From positions 43,550,513 to 43,614,512 of the forward strand of contig CAMGYJ010000011.1 in NCBI GenBank assembly GCA_946122785.1: DNA of 64,000 nt, written 5' to 3'. Made by a program: the position numbers and the translations under genes. Every line of letters starts with the position of its first letter. Positions within the stretch are counted from its first letter, which is position 1. Source of the DNA: Linum tenue. Taxonomy: Eukaryota > Streptophyta > Magnoliopsida > Malpighiales > Linaceae. The notes under the pieces were generated by a model, which was not told the DNA's origin, did no database searches, and saw only the letters and a list, made by a program, of their open reading frames with translations. Shown piece by piece: positions 1 through 9,558 of this stretch.

Positions 1-1
1 G

Positions 2-1297
2 GAGTGGCTAGACACTCGACCTCCGGGATCCATCACCACGTTCGCCAACCTGGCGGACAAGTTCCTCACCCGCTACCATCCTCCATCCAAGACAGCTGAT
101 CTGCAGAAGCAGATTACACATTTTTCTCAGGATGAGGATGAGACCATTAGGGATGCTTGGGAGAGATACACCAGCCTCTTTCTCAGGTGTCCCAATCATG
201 GTTTCAATGATGCATTCAAGGTGGGCACCTTCTATCACGCCCTCTTCCCGGAGGACAAGCAGCTGATTGATTCGGTTTGTGGCGGGAACATGCTGACAAA
301 AACCCCGCCACAGCTGAATCAACTCTTTGAGGAGATGGCGGAGAACGGGTACGACTGGGGCACTGCCAGGCGATCGAGACGAGCATCAGGACGGGGTGTG
401 CATGCTGTGGGCACCCAGTCATCTGATTTGGTGCAGGTGGTATCGAAGCTGGTTTCAGCTATCGATCGTTCTGGTTTGATTGCAGGTACAGGCCAGCCGC
501 AGGCGATGCACTGCCAGTGGTGTGAGAGCTCTCATCACACCGTGGAGGACTGTCAGGCGATGAGGGAGTCGTCTACTCCCCAGGAGCAGGTGGACTTCAT
601 CGGGAATGCTAGGCGCTTTGACCCCTACAGCAACACCTATAACGAGGGGTGGCGCCAGCATCCTAACTTTTCTTGGGCTGGGCCAAATCCCAGACCACCA
701 GCTCCCCAGGGACCACCCGGTTTTCAGAGGCCTCCATACCAGCCCAGACAGGGGCAATTTCAGCAGCCACAGCAGCCACTCTACCCGCCCAGACAGGGAC
801 CAGTTCCACCTCAGTCACAGGTGCGACCATTTCAGCAGGCAGGGGCAGCACCTGCAGCCCCAGTACAGAGTGACCCGATGGCGGAATTGAGAGATCCGGT
901 GGGTTCTCTGGCCACCTCCAGTGCAAATAAATTCAATAACATGGAGCAGTTCATGGAGAAAGCTTCAGGCAAGTTCTTGGAGCTAGAAGCTGGTCAGAGA
1001 AACACACAGGCTGTGCTGCGAGATATACAGACCCAGCTTGGTGGTGTTGCCCAGGCTGCTACTCGGAGGACTCCAGGTACTTTGCCTGGTCAGACCATCC
1101 CTCACCCGCAGGACCCGGATGCCAACTGCAGTGCCATCACAACCAGGAGTGGCAAGGTGACTGCCGATCCACCTGTTCGGGCAGCGGAGAAAGAGACCCC
1201 TGCTTCAGCACTTCCAGCTCATCAGGAAGAACTAGAGAAGGAGGTTGAGGTGCCTGCTCCTACACCGCAACCAGTGGTGAAGGAGTATGTACCATAA
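2..1297 (+). CDS. gag: Athila gag, 5'-partial
   Basis: Encodes the capsid/nucleocapsid polyprotein that packages element RNA. The open frame runs in from base 2, so the N terminus is missing. The first residues (EWLDTRPPGSITTFANL, then FLTRYHPPSK) match the retrotransposon gag domain. A cysteine/histidine-rich stretch near 508-555 (CQWCESSHHTVEDC) resembles a single zinc knuckle. The middle is rich in Pro and Gln (about 660-870), and a helical segment follows (about 930-1050). The frame ends at TAA 1295-1297. The next open stretch is in the same frame and begins with LPFP, which in relatives is normally continuous with gag, so the stop is either an inactivating mutation or a read-through site. 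Confidence 0.85.
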   Translation, partial: EWLDTRPPGSITTFANLADKFLTRYHPPSKTADLQKQITHFSQDEDETIRDAWERYTSLFLRCPNHGFNDAFKVGTFYHALFPEDKQLIDSVCGGNMLTKTPPQLNQLFEEMAENGYDWGTARRSRRASGRGVHAVGTQSSDLVQVVSKLVSAIDRSGLIAGTGQPQAMHCQWCESSHHTVEDCQAMRESSTPQEQVDFIGNARRFDPYSNTYNEGWRQHPNFSWAGPNPRPPAPQGPPGFQRPPYQPRQGQFQQPQQPLYPPRQGPVPPQSQVRPFQQAGAAPAAPVQSDPMAELRDPVGSLATSSANKFNNMEQFMEKASGKFLELEAGQRNTQAVLRDIQTQLGGVAQAATRRTPGTLPGQTIPHPQDPDANCSAITTRSGKVTADPPVRAAEKETPASALPAHQEELEKEVEVPAPTPQPVVKEYVP

Positions 1298-2050
1298 CTT
1301 CCCTTTCCTACTCGGTTGCACAAGGACCGACTGGAGACTGAGTTTTCCAAATTCATGGCAATGCTGAAGCAGGTGAATATTAGCATGCCCTTCGTGGAGG
1401 CATTATCAAAGATGCCCAAGTATGCCAAGTTCATGAAGGATCTCCTCACCAACAAGAGGAAGCTTGGGGAGTTGTCCACGGTGATGCTAAACGAGGAGTG
1501 TTCTGCCATCCTGCAGAACAAACTACCAGAGAAGCGAAAAGACCCAGGGAGTTTCACTATCCCTTGCATGATTGGTAGTTTGCATGTAGGGAAGTCCTTG
1601 GCGGATTTAGGCGCTAGCATTAATGTCATGCCATATTCACTGTTTAAGAAGCTAGGCCTAGGTGAACCCAGTAATACTAGGATGAGCATACAGCTTGCTG
1701 ATAGATCTATTGTGCATCCTAGGGGTATAGCAGAGGACTTGATAGTCGCAGTAGGGCCATTTTCATATCCTGTTGATTTTGTGATTTTGGATATTAATGA
1801 GGATGTTGATGTGCCATTGATACTGGGTAGACCTTTTCTCGCCACCGCCAAGGCGCTGATTGATGTTAATGATGTAAAACTGATTTTAAGAGCTGGGGGT
1901 GAACAAATCACCTTCTCTGTTTCTGATAATATGAAACACCCCCAGCTCCATGATGATCTTGATTACTGTGGTGTTGTTGCTGATTTTGAGACCGCACTCG
2001 CCTCACGAGTGCGGGTACTGATGATTTCCTTGAGCGTTGTCTTTTGCTAG
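1298..2050 (+). CDS. Athila protease region, same frame as gag after an in-frame stop
   Basis: This frame continues from gag immediately after the TAA at 1295-1297. It reads [19 protein letters not shown] and then a retroviral-type aspartic protease: the segment [15 protein letters not shown] carries a DLGAS catalytic motif near 1604-1620, and the segment [12 protein letters not shown] near 1816-1850 is the typical ILGRPF flap/C-terminal motif. Its role is maturation of the Gag-Pol polyprotein. The frame closes at TAG 2048-2050, whereas pol is read one frame back from about 1990, so the two overlap over about 58 nt. A perfect 9-bp hairpin (1992-2014) sits at the start of this overlap. Confidence 0.85.
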   Translation, partial: LPFPTRLHKDRLETEFSKFMAMLKQVNISMPFVEALSKMPKYAKFMKDLLTNKRKLGELSTVMLNEECSAILQNKLPEKRKDPGSFTIPCMIGSLHVGKSLADLGASINVMPYSLFKKLGLGEPSNTRMSIQLADRSIVHPRGIAEDLIVAVGPFSYPVDFVILDINEDVDVPLILGRPFLATAKALIDVNDVKLILRAGGEQITFSVSDNMKHPQLHDDLDYCGVVADFETALASRVRVLMISLSVVFC

Positions 2051-5000
2051 GGGAACAGGCATCACAGGATATGCAGCTGGAGGCGCAGCTTGCGGAGCTG
2101 GACGAGGCTGCGAGCGAGGGGCGAGAGATACCATTCAAGCCGATCCCCATCTCGCCCCGGCTCGCTACATCATTGGAGGAGCCACCAGAGTTGGAGCTTA
2201 AACCCCTCCCATCTCATCTGGAGTATGCATTTCTCCGGGAGGGGAATAAGCTCCCGGTGATTATTAGCTCGGATCTGACACCCGAGCAGAAGAGCAGGCT
2301 GGTGGCTCTGTTGCAGAAGTATGCCCGGGCCATGGCATGGAAGATCACCGACATCAGAGGCATTAGCCCATCCTTCTGCTCTCATAGAATCTTGATGGAG
2401 GATGAGGTTAAGCCAGTCAGGCAGCCGCAGAGGAGATTGTCTCCTAACTTGGAGGCGGTGGTCCGGGCAGAGATCGTGAAGCTCATGGATGCAGGGATCA
2501 TCTTTGCTATATCTGATAACAAGTGGGTCAGCCCCACTCAGGTGGTCCCGAAGAAAGGCGGGATGACTGTGGTCCCGAATGAGAAGAAGGAGTTGATCCC
2601 GATGCGGACCGTGACCGGCTGGAGAGTCTGCATCGATTACCGGCGCCTGAACGACGCCACCAGGAAAGATCATTTTCCCCTACCTTTCATTGATCAGATG
2701 CTGGAGAGGTTGGCGGGCCATGAGTTCTATTGCTTCCTGGATGGCATGTCTGGTTACTTCCAGATTCCTATTGCACCGGAGGATCAGGAGAAGACCACAT
2801 TCACTTGCCCCTTCGGCACCTTTGCTTACCGGAGGATTCCATTTGGGCTGTGTAACGCACCGGCGACCTTCCAGAGATGCATGCTGGCTATCTTTGACCG
2901 ACTGGTTGGAGAGATCATGGAAGTCTTCATGGATGATTTCTCGGTATATGGAGACTCCTTCACTCACTGTCTCTATAACCTGGAACTCGTTCTGAAGAGG
3001 TGCGAGGAGACTAATCTGGCACTCAGCTGGGAGAAGTGCCATTTCATGGTTCGTGAGGGTATCGTGCTTGGGCACAAGATCTCCAAGAAGGGGATTGAGG
3101 TAGATCGCGCGAAGATTGAGACGATCAGTCAGCTACCTCCTCCCGTTTCTGTGAAGGGGATTCGCAGCTTTCTGGGTCATGCAGGCTTTTACCGGCGCTT
3201 CATCAAAGATTTTTCGAAGATTGCCCTGCCGTTGACTAAGCTGCTGGAGAAGGACGCGCCATTCCAGTTCACTCCCGAGTGCACAACTGCCTTTGAGACT
3301 CTGAAGGAGAAGCTTACCCATGCCCCTATCATGGTGACTCCTGACTGGTCTCTTCCTTTTGAACTGATGTGCGATGCGAGTGACTATGCAGTCGGAGCAG
3401 TTCTGGGACAGAGACGCGAGAAACACTTCCAGCCCATCTACTACGCGTCGAAGACCTTGAACGATGCACAGGAGAACTACACCACCACAAAAAAGGAGCT
3501 CCTCGCTGTGGTGTATGCATTTGACAAGTTCCGACCCTATCTGGTGCTCTCTCATGTGGTGGTTTACACTGACCACTCGGTGATTTGTTATCTGATGAGC
3601 AAGGCTGATGCCAAGCCTAGGCAAATCCGCTGGATCCTGCTGCTGCAGGAGTTTGATATCGAGATCCGGGACAAGAAGGGAGCCGAGAATGTCGCTGCAG
3701 ATCATCTTTCACGGTTGGAAGCTCCTCCGGTGGACAACTTCGAGGAAGAGATCGACGACTCCTTCCCGGGTGAGCGATTGCTGGCGATGACCCTGGTGGA
3801 CAGCATGGCCCCTTGGTATTCTGACTTTGCCAATTATTTGGTGGGCAAGCAGTTACCCAAGGGGATGGCTACTCATGCGAAGCGCAAGTTCTTCTCCGAT
3901 CTGAAGCACTACTTCTGGGAGGATCCTTACCTCTTCAGAATCGGAGCAGATGGCGTGATCCGGCGCTGTGTCATGGAGCATGAGATGGGAGATATCCTGT
4001 CTCAATGTCACGAGGGACCCACTGGAGGTCATCATGGAGGAACCCGCACGGCAAGGAAGGTGCTACAGTCGGGCTTCTATTGGCCCTCGCTCTTCAAAGA
4101 TGCTTACACCTTCGCACGCCAGTGCGACCGCTGCCAAAGGACAGGTAACATTTATGCCCGGGATGAGATGCCCCAACATATATCTGTTATTTGTGAAATT
4201 TTTTATGTTTGGGGTATCGATTTCATGGGCCCATTCCCTCCATCTTTTGGCAATCTGTACATTTTGGTTGCAGTGGACTACGTCTCGAGGTGGGCAGAAG
4301 CTCAAGCCATGCCCACCAATGATGCACGACGGGTCTGCTCATTTCTGAAGCAGCTGTTCTCCCGGTTCGGGACACCTCGCGCCATTATTAGTGATAGAGG
4401 AACCCATTTTCAGGGGCAATTCACTAAACTCCTCTCTCGCTATGGCGTTAAGCATCAGGTGTCGGTGGCCTATCATCCCCAGTCAAATGGGCAGGCCGAG
4501 CTGACGAACCGGGAGTTAAAACGCATAATTGAAAAGACGGTGGATCAGTCCCGCAAGGATTGGTCCACCAAGCTCGATGATGCTCTCTGGGCGTATAGGA
4601 CTGCCTATAAGAACCCGATTGGCACTTCTCCCTATAGGCTTGTCTATGGGAAGGCGTGCCATTTGCCGGTCGAGTTAGAGCACAAGGCCTTCTGGGCCAT
4701 TCAGCTGCTAAACATGGATTTGAGTGTTGCAGGTACAGAACGTAAGTTGCAGCTGCTGGAGTTGGAGGAGTGGCGTTACCACGCCTATGAGAACACCCTG
4801 CTCTACAAAGAGCGCACCAAGCGTCTTCACGACGCTAGGTTGAGGGGCCCGAAGGATTTTCAGGTAGGTGATCGTGTTCTGCTCTTTAATGCACGCCTGA
4901 AACTCTTTCCGGGCAAGCTCCGTTCGAGGTGGTCGGGTCCCTTCACGGTGACCCAAGTTTTCCCGCACGGTGCGGTGGAGATCAGCAATGCTCAAACCGA

Positions 5001-5091
5001 GCCATTCAAGGTGAATGGCCACCTCCTAAAGTTATACTTGGGAGGTGCTGTCGAGCGCGCAGAGCTGCTGATCAAGCTCGAGGACCCTTAG
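1990..5091 (+). CDS. pol: Athila pol: reverse transcriptase, RNase H, integrase
   Basis: Copies element RNA to DNA and integrates it. The frame is open from 1990; the first ATG is at 2044 but translation probably comes from gag-protease. Counting from 2044, the RT palm begins near residue 195 (CIDYRRLND) and carries the catalytic FMDD near residue 295 in place of YVDD. RNase H begins near residue 442 ([12 protein letters not shown]), with the DHS motif near 505. The integrase zinc finger (HHCC type) is near 656-695 (ending CDRCQR). The integrase core Asp residues are in GIDFMGP (about 725) and ISDRGTHF (about 783), with Glu in [10 protein letters not shown] (about 815-822). The C terminus has the SRWSGPF motif of Ty3/gypsy integrases. 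No internal stops; terminator TAG 5089-5091. Confidence 0.93.
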   Translation, partial: DRTRLTSAGTDDFLERCLLLGEQASQDMQLEAQLAELDEAASEGREIPFKPIPISPRLATSLEEPPELELKPLPSHLEYAFLREGNKLPVIISSDLTPEQKSRLVALLQKYARAMAWKITDIRGISPSFCSHRILMEDEVKPVRQPQRRLSPNLEAVVRAEIVKLMDAGIIFAISDNKWVSPTQVVPKKGGMTVVPNEKKELIPMRTVTGWRVCIDYRRLNDATRKDHFPLPFIDQMLERLAGHEFYCFLDGMSGYFQIPIAPEDQEKTTFTCPFGTFAYRRIPFGLCNAPATFQRCMLAIFDRLVGEIMEVFMDDFSVYGDSFTHCLYNLELVLKRCEETNLALSWEKCHFMVREGIVLGHKISKKGIEVDRAKIETISQLPPPVSVKGIRSFLGHAGFYRRFIKDFSKIALPLTKLLEKDAPFQFTPECTTAFETLKEKLTHAPIMVTPDWSLPFELMCDASDYAVGAVLGQRREKHFQPIYYASKTLNDAQENYTTTKKELLAVVYAFDKFRPYLVLSHVVVYTDHSVICYLMSKADAKPRQIRWILLLQEFDIEIRDKKGAENVAADHLSRLEAPPVDNFEEEIDDSFPGERLLAMTLVDSMAPWYSDFANYLVGKQLPKGMATHAKRKFFSDLKHYFWEDPYLFRIGADGVIRRCVMEHEMGDILSQCHEGPTGGHHGGTRTARKVLQSGFYWPSLFKDAYTFARQCDRCQRTGNIYARDEMPQHISVICEIFYVWGIDFMGPFPPSFGNLYILVAVDYVSRWAEAQAMPTNDARRVCSFLKQLFSRFGTPRAIISDRGTHFQGQFTKLLSRYGVKHQVSVAYHPQSNGQAELTNRELKRIIEKTVDQSRKDWSTKLDDALWAYRTAYKNPIGTSPYRLVYGKACHLPVELEHKAFWAIQLLNMDLSVAGTERKLQLLELEEWRYHAYENTLLYKERTKRLHDARLRGPKDFQVGDRVLLFNARLKLFPGKLRSRWSGPFTVTQVFPHGAVEISNAQTEPFKVNGHLLKLYLGGAVERAELLIKLEDP
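1992..2014 (+). other. Perfect 9-bp hairpin at the protease-pol frame overlap
   Basis: CCGCACTCG (1992-2000) and CGAGTGCGG (2006-2014) are exact inverted repeats around a 5-nt loop. The hairpin lies at the start of the stretch where both the protease frame and the pol frame are open. No canonical X XXY YYZ slippery heptamer is seen just upstream, so a programmed frameshift role is only a possibility. Confidence 0.55.
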
Positions 5092-5357
5092 TTCCTCTAC
5101 TGGCGTCCAGCTAAAAGACGGTAAAGAAGCGCTTGTGGGGAGGCAACCCCACCACGGTTTGCATTTCTATCCTTTTTCCTTTTTAATTTTTGTCGTTTTC
5201 GAGTCATTGAGTCTGTCTGGAGTCTTTCTGGAATGTTCCTCGTGCCCCGGATGGTCTATTTTGGTCCATGATGGTGTAATTTTTGAACCGGGGCACGTTT
5301 GGGTTTGGATGTTCGCATTTGCAGCTTAAAAACTGGAGAAACAGGGCCCTCGGCAGT

Positions 5358-5600
5358 AAAATTACGGGCATGGGGGTACTAATTACGGTCGTAATTCTTA
5401 ATACCCCTGCCCGTAATTCATTCAGAACAGCAAAAAAACTGAAAAAGGGCTCGGCATAGAAATTACGGGCAAGGGGGTAAGAATTACGGCCGTAATTCTT
5501 AACATCCCTGCCCGTAATTCGATCAGAGGGGCAATTTGTTCTCGGCCTTAAAATTACGGGCAAGGCCGGGGGAATTACGGCCGTAATCCTGCCCGTAATT
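5358..5600 (+). repeat. Three nested palindromic units, AATTACGGCCGTAATT core
   Basis: Each unit has the form AATTACGGGCA ... AATTACGGCCGTAATT ... TGCCCGTAATT: a central near-perfect 16-bp palindrome flanked by an outer inverted pair. Units are at about 5358-5419, 5460-5519 and 5550-5600, each preceded by a CTCGGC-like lead-in. Related units recur in the LTR at 9746-10003. Confidence 0.85.
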
Positions 5601-6250
5601 TCCCCCGAGCCTCGTTTAAAAAGTGTCGGCCGAGACACTTCCCTCTCTCTCTCCCTCATTTTTCTGGTCATTTTCTCTCCCCTCTCACCGGAAAACTCAA
5701 ACCAACTCTTCTCCGGTGGTTTTCCGGCCATATCTCACTCATCGGAGGTCCAAATCAAATTCTGAGACCACCCCCATGCTCCTCTCGTCGGCGCCCACAA
5801 GTCTATACCAGTGGGGTCGAGTTTCGTGGTGGTTTGGGTCGTCGGAAAACCGCGACCCTTCGGTATTCCTCCGGCCCGATCTCCCTCCTCGAACCTCCGA
5901 TCGAGAAACCTCGACCACCACCGCGTTCCTGGTACTTGGGGCTTCATTCCCCAAAGTTTTGGGTCGGTTTTGCTCCGGTGAAGTCGCCGGCGACGAAATT
6001 CCGGCGAGCCTCCCGGCGATTTTTGTGATCTCTCGGTCTTCCCTCACCCTCCCCACGATATCCTCTTGTGCCTCCAGGTGTGCTTCTATACTTTTACTTG
6101 TCATTTGTGGAGGATTGATATTGTGGGTTTAGTGAGGAATTTCGGGAATTGGTTTGTGCTTGAATTAATTCGGTAGGCCTCCATTGTTGCTTGCTTTGTT
6201 TGCTTATCTTTCGTTTGGCCTACCGAGTAATATGAGTTGTGATTGTCCCG

Positions 6251-6297
6251 CTTGGAGCCTAACTTGCTGTCCGGGGTCATAATCCGAGGGCTCCAAG
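6251..6297 (+). other. Compound hairpin copy 1
   Basis: Outer stem CTTGGAGCC (6251-6259) with GGCTCCAAG (6289-6297). An inner CGG/CCG stem lies around a CTGTCCG segment. First of three related structures in the element. Confidence 0.7.
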
Positions 6298-6381
6298 TGC
6301 GGTTGAGTTTCTGTGAATGGTGAATGATTCTGATTGGTTGTGAATGGTGAATGATCTGATTGGTTATGAATTTTTTCCTTT

Positions 6382-6428
6382 CTCGGGGCCTAGTCCACTG
6401 TCCGAATTTATGATTCGAGGGCCCCGGG
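6382..6428 (+). other. Compound hairpin copy 2, with compensatory changes
   Basis: Outer stem CTCGGGGCC (6382-6390) with GGCCCCGGG (6420-6428); the A of copies 1 and 3 is G here and the opposing T is C, so pairing is kept. Inner stem CGAAT/ATTCG around a short loop. Confidence 0.7.
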
Positions 6429-6480
6429 TGAGGGTGATTGTGACCTCACCATTGAAGAATTTCCATGTATGTTGTTGGGT

Positions 6481-6506
6481 TTCTGCTGTTTTGTGGCTGC
6501 AGGAAA
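6481..6506 (+). promoter_or_regulatory. Candidate 3' splice site just before Athila ORF2
   Basis: A T/G-rich tract followed by GGCTGCAG ends at 6502, four bases before the ATG at 6507. Some plant env-like ORFs of LTR elements are expressed from spliced subgenomic RNA. Here the acceptor is inferred from sequence only, and no donor was identified. Confidence 0.4.
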
Positions 6507-7727
6507 ATGAACACATTCTTGAACCTGCTCGACGCCGACCAGAGGATGACTTTGCGGGACATCCGACGCCGCAAAGTCGTTCATCACCACTACCTCGACT
6601 GGAGGGTCTTCGAGGAGCTGGGTTCTCGCGAGGCAATGGAGGCTGCCATCCGCGGTTTCTCTTGGCGCCGCCTCCTCTGCCTTGCTGAGCCGATTTACCA
6701 GGAGCTCCTTTGGGAGTTCTACTCCACCTTCGAGCATTTCCAGACCCAGGCGGGTGCGCACGGCAACGCCATCCAGTTCCGACTCGGAGGGGAGTTCTAC
6801 TCCCTAAGCTATGACGACTTTGGTCGGGCACTGGGGCTCCTTCCACCATTCCCCTGCCACCTGGCCATCGAGGAGGCCGACTGTACCATCTTTCGGGACC
6901 AGCAGTTCTTCGAGAGGATCTGCCTCCCGGAGTATACTGGAGCTGTTTTCACACCGGGCCACACCACAGCCACTCAGCTGCGACCAGAGTGGCGCATCAT
7001 CAACCAGCTGTTGGGGAAATCCTACACCCCCAGCGAGGGCTCCACCAGTCATCTTCAGCTCCGCACCCTGCATTGCCTGCACTCCATGAGCCACGAGGAG
7101 GACAACCTCCATCTGTCCTCTCTCATCGCCAGGACCGTTGCCAAGCATAAACAGTGTAATCGACGCCTGGCGTGTGGGCCGGTGGTCACTGCCCTGGCGC
7201 GGTACTACAACGTCGATCTCTCTAGGTTCACTCTCATCCAGGAGGCGACGCCATTCTCCAGGGAGACCCTCCGACGCCAGCTGATACTGGAGCGCGACGG
7301 GCCCGTGACCTGGATCCGGGGCCTTCCTCGCCCTGTTCCTCGTGCACCAGAGGGTGAGGAGCTACCCGAGGCGAGTGATGCTGCAGCCCGTCGGACCACT
7401 CGTCGTACGAGGACTCGGGCCACCCCCTCTGCACCTGGCGACTCCACTTCCGGTGCCGGCCCGTCTGCTGCGCAGCCCACCACCTACATTGCCGAGCAGC
7501 TGGCAGCCCTTTCCCGCCAGAACGAGCAGATCCTTGCTGGCCAGGAGCACATCAACGCCCACCTCGACCGTGAGCGCGAGGATCGCCGCCGCATCATTTC
7601 AGCTCAGCATTACATGATGAGCTACTGGAACATGGATCCTGCTGCTGTGAGCTACCCTTGGGAGGCGTCCCCGGGGCATGAAGACTTCTACCCGCCTCCC
7701 ACTAGCGATGGAGGCGACGAGCTGTGA
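6507..7727 (+). CDS. Athila ORF2, Athila ORF-1-type protein of unknown function
   Basis: Predicted 406 aa from ATG 6507 (MNTFLNLLDADQ...), stop TGA 7725-7727. The start was chosen because the 14 codons upstream (from 6465) run through the candidate splice acceptor. The N-terminal two thirds resembles the plant Athila ORF-1 family, with features such as FYSTFEHF, IQFRLGGEFYSLS and FGRALGLL. A basic Arg/Thr-rich and Pro/Ser/Ala-rich linker follows (residues about 275-330), then a helical, coiled-coil-like segment (EQLAALSRQNEQILAGQEH). In this position some elements carry env-like genes, but I see no clear signal peptide or membrane-spanning segment, so an envelope role is not supported. It is flanked on both sides by copies of the same hairpin. 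Confidence 0.8.
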   Translation: MNTFLNLLDADQRMTLRDIRRRKVVHHHYLDWRVFEELGSREAMEAAIRGFSWRRLLCLAEPIYQELLWEFYSTFEHFQTQAGAHGNAIQFRLGGEFYSLSYDDFGRALGLLPPFPCHLAIEEADCTIFRDQQFFERICLPEYTGAVFTPGHTTATQLRPEWRIINQLLGKSYTPSEGSTSHLQLRTLHCLHSMSHEEDNLHLSSLIARTVAKHKQCNRRLACGPVVTALARYYNVDLSRFTLIQEATPFSRETLRRQLILERDGPVTWIRGLPRPVPRAPEGEELPEASDAAARRTTRRTRTRATPSAPGDSTSGAGPSAAQPTTYIAEQLAALSRQNEQILAGQEHINAHLDREREDRRRIISAQHYMMSYWNMDPAAVSYPWEASPGHEDFYPPPTSDGGDEL

Positions 7728-7901
7728 TCTGATTTTGCCAGCCCATCGAGTTGGGGCTTGGCTTTTGTCTATCTTTCCAGATCTAGACCCCGGATTATGT
7801 TTGATTTTATTTCTTGTTTCCGTTGTGTGGCTTGTTGACTTGGAACTTTGGTTTATTTCACCCAATGTGTGTGTTCTGTTGGTTCTAGCTCTGTGCCCAT
7901 C

Positions 7902-7953
7902 GGACTGGTCCTTGTCCAGTCCTCTGCTTTTGACTGGTCCGCCATCCAGTCAA
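7902..7953 (+). other. Two tandem hairpins downstream of ORF2
   Basis: GGACTGG...CCAGTCC (7902-7922, 7-nt loop) and TTGACTGG...CCAGTCAA (7930-7953, 8-nt loop). The two share the GACTGG/CCAGTC core, while the base of the stem differs in a way that keeps pairing. Confidence 0.7.
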
Positions 7954-8023
7954 CGTTCTTGACCACTGTTTCACGGTAACATCGTTCCCCTTCCCTTCGC
8001 TCCATTGAGGACACTGTCGCATT

Positions 8024-8037
8024 TAAGTGTGGGGGGG
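8024..8037 (+). promoter_or_regulatory. Internal polypurine-tract-like sequence
   Basis: TAAGTGTGGGGGGG closely matches the tract directly before the 3' LTR (9544-9558). It could act as a second plus-strand primer or be a decayed duplicate. Confidence 0.5.
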
Positions 8038-8070
8038 TTCTTTGTATTTATTGGAACGTATATATGAGTG

Positions 8071-8118
8071 TTTGGAGCCTAGTCCGCTGTCCGAATCTTA
8101 CGATTTGAGGGCTCCAAG
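8071..8118 (+). other. Compound hairpin copy 3
   Basis: Outer stem TTTGGAGCC (8071-8079) with GGCTCCAAG (8110-8118); inner stem CGAATC/GATTTG (with one G-T pair). Third copy of the structure, downstream of ORF2. Confidence 0.7.
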
Positions 8119-8706
8119 CACTGCTGTTTGATCATATTGGCACTGTGAGTTGATTGATGAATTGAACGATTTTCGGATTAATGCATGACAACTGGTTTGC
8201 GACTATGACAACCTATAATGAGGACTGAGATGTGCAGTAGAACGATGTAAGGGTTCAGTTTTTCAGCTGTTTGCTTACCAACCGTGACTTGATCTGATTA
8301 CTTGTTCTTGGCAGTCGTTTATCCATCTAGTTCAGGGTATCAGAATGTGAGATAGAGCATATAGGTAGCCATGTGAGATTTGAGCCTGCTCGTTTCTTTC
8401 TTGTGCGATAGATCCCTCTTCCATGATGTGTAGCATTCACGTTGTCACTAGCTAAGATGATGGGGGCATAGGATTAGCCCACGCCCAAAACTGACTGTCC
8501 TGATGTGTCATATCCCCTAGTCAGCCCCTTTGAGCCGTGTGTTATCCTTTCTTTTGGTATATAATGAAAAAAAATCACCCTTGTTGCATCTTTTAGAAGG
8601 TTCCACATAGTGGTTTTTACATATTCTCTGCTGTTTCTGCTAAAGTCTATGCGAGTGTTGGAGGTAGTGCTTAAAGGTTGGGCAGATGTTCTAAATATGT
8701 GCAGAA

Positions 8707-8783
8707 GTGGTGGCTCTCTTAAGAAATGAAAAGAAAAATAAAAGAAAAACAAAGAAAATTTGAAAGCAAAAGAGAGCCACTAC
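8707..8783 (+). other. 14-bp stem with long A-rich loop
   Basis: GTGGTGGCTCTCTT (8707-8720) pairs with AAGAGAGCCACTAC (8770-8783) apart from one G-T position. The loop of about 49 nt is almost wholly purine (AAAAGAAAAATAAAAG-type). Confidence 0.6.
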
Positions 8784-9543
8784 CAAAAATCTGAATAATG
8801 CCCATTAAGTAGTGTTTCTTGGCAGTCTGGCTTGGAAATGCTGATGTTTATGCCTCCTTCGCTCTTGTGCTCTTGAGATATTGAGTAATGCAGATTAGCA
8901 GAAAGAAAATACCGGTTTGTTGGACTGTGATTGTGTGTTTGGAAAATGTGGAACCTTTTGCTATGAATACTTCCACCACCTAAAAGGCTTTTTCCCCATG
9001 TCCAAGACCCTAGCCAGTCATTTGAACCTGTGTCTAAGACCTCCTGATTAGTTAGTGGTGACACCCCATATGTGAACTCTAGCATTTAGAGGCTGCCAAC
9101 ATGGTGAAGAGATGATAGTATTGAGAGAGATAGCATGCGCATCTTTCGCATTAAATTGTCCTGACCCCACTGGTCGAGAGTGAGTGATTCATTTTCATAT
9201 TCTCTATACTCTTGTACCCCGGTGAGGACCTAGATTGTTCGGTCTCTGTTCGGATGTTTTGAGTTGGATGCATGAGTTGACTGTTTTGAGTGAGTGGTCG
9301 AGTCAAGTCTGGGTTGGTTGGTGAACAGAAGGGAAACTCTTCCGTTGCTCGATTTTGCTGCACTCGAATGTCCTTTGTGGTGGTTGTCCAGGTTGCTATT
9401 AAAGTTGTTCATGTGTTGATGTTTGAAAACCAGTTTGATTCACGTGTTCTGTGCCTTTATGACTTGTCCCCAATGTTGGTTGACTGAAATATGTGAGCTT
9501 ACCTTGTGTAGTACTTGGTTTGCTTGGGGACAAGCAAACGGTT

Positions 9544-9558
9544 AAGTGTGGGGGAATT
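9544..9558 (+). promoter_or_regulatory. Polypurine tract before the 3' LTR
   Basis: AAGTGTGGGGGAATT lies immediately before the LTR start TGATAGCA. This is the expected site of plus-strand DNA priming in an LTR retrotransposon. Confidence 0.8.

Larger units (their letters stand above)
5092..6506 (+). other. Athila pol-ORF2 spacer with palindrome array and hairpins
   Basis: No convincing coding sequence. It contains three nested palindromes (5358-5419, 5460-5519, 5550-5600), a pyrimidine-rich stretch (about 5640-5720), two copies of a compound hairpin (6251-6297, 6382-6428), a tandem duplication of about 27 bp between them (about 6314-6368), and a pyrimidine-rich tract ending in CAG at 6502 just before the ORF2 start. 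Short open frames here look accidental. Confidence 0.7.
7728..9558 (+). other. Athila 3' noncoding region
   Basis: About 1.8 kb with no credible gene. It contains tandem hairpins (7902-7953), a first purine tract (8024-8037), the third compound hairpin (8071-8118), a long stem with an A-rich loop (8707-8783) and the LTR-adjacent purine tract (9544-9558). Confidence 0.75.

Noticed and set aside
1985..1992. Classical -1 slippery heptamer before the 1992-2014 hairpin
   Set aside because: The bases around TTTTGAG do not fit X XXY YYZ in the protease frame, so programmed slippage is not claimed.
5204..6132. Overlapping open frames in the Athila spacer on both strands
   Set aside because: They run through the palindromes and pyrimidine tract, have no domain, and overlap one another; they look accidental.
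6507..7727. Viral-type envelope glycoprotein
   Set aside because: No signal peptide, transmembrane helix or furin-type site is evident; similarity is to the Athila ORF-1 family only.
7930..7953. Rho-independent-type terminator
   Set aside because: The hairpins lack a T-run and the genome is a plant nuclear one, where such terminators do not apply.
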